Source: F23-B02 sp045642545
Lineage (GTDB): Bacteria > Bacillota > Clostridia > Oscillospirales > Oscillospiraceae
Length of the DNA: 13,811 nucleotides
Assembly (NCBI GenBank): GCA_045642545.1
Contig: JAZUJB010000076.1
Coordinates: 1-13,811, forward strand
Reading direction: 5' to 3'
Shown here one piece after another: positions 12,786 to 13,811 of the stretch; within the stretch, counting starts at the first letter, position 1, and every line of letters begins with the position of its first letter. A program made the translations under genes and the position numbers. The notes under the pieces are model-generated. The model searched no databases. It saw nothing but the letters and a program-made list of their open reading frames with translations, and was not told where the DNA came from.

Positions 12786-13811
12786 CAAATCACCTCGCTG
12801 TAGCTACCGAGATAGCTGAATTTATCGCTTATATCCCCAAGCTCGTCCATAAGCTGAAGGAAGTTAGGGGAATAAACAGGGACTTCAAGGTCAAAGTAGA
12901 ACATAAACTCAAAGTTGCGCTCGGGAAGAGGGCGGCTTTCAAGCTTGTTGAGATCCATGCCCAGCGCGTAGAATCTCGACAGCACCTTGTAAAGTGAGCC
13001 GGGGGTGTGCGGCAGAATCATCATAAGGCTTGTGCGGTCTGCACCGGGGTATATCTCAAGCTCCTTCGAGATGCATATAAAGCGTGTATAGTTGTTGCCC
13101 TGATTCTGAACTGACGGTCTGAGGCACTCAAGCCCGTAGAGCCTTGTGCAGGCGCGGCTTGAGATAGCGGCAATGTCGGTTCTGCCCGACTCGGCAACCA
13201 TTTTTGCCGCCGCTGCGGTGTTTTCGCAGGCAATAACCTGCACTCCGTCAAGCGACTGCAGAAACTCCGAGCACTGGCTTATTGCCTGCTCGTGAGAGTA
13301 GATTTCCTTTATATCCTCAAGCTTTGCGCCGGGATTTACGAGAAGATTGTGGTCAACCTTTATGCGCGTGCTGCGCACTATGCTGAAGTTGTGCTTCTGC
13401 ATAAGGTCGTAGACCTTGTTGACGGAGCCTGCGGTGCTGTTTTCAAGGGGAATCACGCCGTAGCGGCACAGCCCCTTTTCGATTGCGGTGAAAACGGCCT
13501 CGAAGCTTGAAAAGTAAAAAATATCGGGATTTGTGAATACGCGCTCGCAGGCAAGCTGAGAGTATGCGCCCTCAACACCCTGACATGCAACCGTCGGTGC
13601 AAAGGGGAGCATTGAAGGAGTTCCCGCAAGCGCCTTTTTTATTTCGGATGAGGTCTTGCTGCTCTTATTTATAATGCGGTTCTGACTGCTTCGGCTGAGC
13701 TCGAAAATGAGCGAGTACAGCGCGTAGCCGTATTCCTGCAGCTTAAGCGGCAGCTTTGATGTGATGCTGTGCAGCTTCTCACGCTCGCGCTGAGGGTCGA
13801 ATACGGGAAGA
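12785..13811 (-). CDS. pheA: Chorismate mutase-prephenate dehydratase (P-protein), N-terminus cut by window edge
   Basis: It makes prephenate from chorismate and then phenylpyruvate, committing flux to phenylalanine. There are 341 visible residues, and the frame runs off the window end. An internal ATG at 13610-13612 is not the true start, because conserved mutase sequence continues upstream. Order: the C-terminal part of an AroQ-class mutase helix bundle (FDPQREREKL, then EYGYALYSLIFELSRSSQ; visible residues about 4-43), a linker, prephenate dehydratase (VACQGVEGAYSQLA; ENSTAGSV; catalytic NNYTRF at about 239-244), and a C-terminal ACT domain with TPGSLYKVL and ESRP (291-294). The last two correspond to the GALV/ESRP phenylalanine-binding motifs, so feedback inhibition by phenylalanine is expected. 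It is the first visible gene of the operon, and other aro genes probably lie beyond the window. Confidence 0.96.
   Translation of the reverse strand, partial: LPVFDPQREREKLHSITSKLPLKLQEYGYALYSLIFELSRSSQNRIINKSSKTSSEIKKALAGTPSMLPFAPTVACQGVEGAYSQLACERVFTNPDIFYFSSFEAVFTAIEKGLCRYGVIPLENSTAGSVNKVYDLMQKHNFSIVRSTRIKVDHNLLVNPGAKLEDIKEIYSHEQAISQCSEFLQSLDGVQVIACENTAAAAKMVAESGRTDIAAISSRACTRLYGLECLRPSVQNQGNNYTRFICISKELEIYPGADRTSLMMILPHTPGSLYKVLSRFYALGMDLNKLESRPLPERNFEFMFYFDLEVPVYSPNFLQLMDELGDISDKFSYLGSYSEVI

Noticed and set aside
13610..13612. ATG as the start of a stand-alone prephenate dehydratase
   Set aside because: The frame stays open upstream to the window edge with recognisable chorismate mutase sequence, so this is an internal methionine of a fused P-protein.

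Overview
The window looks like a chromosomal segment of an anaerobic Firmicute, most likely a gut Clostridia/Oscillospirales (Ruminococcaceae-type) bacterium. The evidence is the protein styles (Firmicutes-type citrate synthase, fused shikimate dehydrogenase/kinase, chorismate mutase-prephenate dehydratase, a FliB-like cysteine protein without flagellar genes), strong GGAGG ribosome binding sites, sigma-A-type promoters with 17-bp spacers and compact intrinsic terminators. Genus-level placement is an inference. Nearly everything is core metabolism. I see no prophage, IS element, CRISPR array, tRNA or rRNA.

Layout. (1) 1-4442 is a divergent citrate module: an aconitase-family hydratase on the minus strand (cut by the window start) faces citrate synthase on the plus strand, which is followed after 2 nt by a TSUP (TauE/SafE) membrane permease. 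The 220-bp divergent region has two back-to-back promoters, an 8-bp inverted repeat around one -10 box and three TTGCAAA boxes. (2) 4480-5289 holds a cysteine-rich FliB-like gene bounded by terminators. (3) 5298-6854 holds a monocistronic polytopic membrane protein with a YdcF/DUF218 domain, visibly lower in GC than its neighbours. (4) 6870-8781 holds guaA (GMP synthase). Directly upstream of it is a previously unmarked decayed C-terminal piece of purB (adenylosuccinate lyase), truncated, internally deleted and frameshifted. It appears to be the relic of a purB-guaA operon, and a good candidate guaA promoter now lies inside it. (5) 8874-9940 holds a LysR-type regulator with a palindrome over its own promoter. 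(6) 9941-13811 is a tightly coupled minus-strand aromatic amino acid operon: pheA (cut by the window end), an aroE-aroK fusion, aroQ and a class I aminotransferase, all joined by 1-4 nt start/stop overlaps.

How the genes work together. Citrate synthase plus the hydratase supply the oxidative half-TCA route towards isocitrate/2-oxoglutarate and hence glutamate, and the permease may move an organic anion linked to it. The aromatic operon supplies dehydroquinate dehydratase, shikimate dehydrogenase, shikimate kinase, chorismate mutase, prephenate dehydratase and a plausible final transaminase, so it covers much of the route to phenylalanine. The remaining aro genes are expected outside the window. 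GuaA makes GMP from XMP. The most notable item is the purB fossil and the rewired guaA leader. I found no convincing novel multi-gene system.
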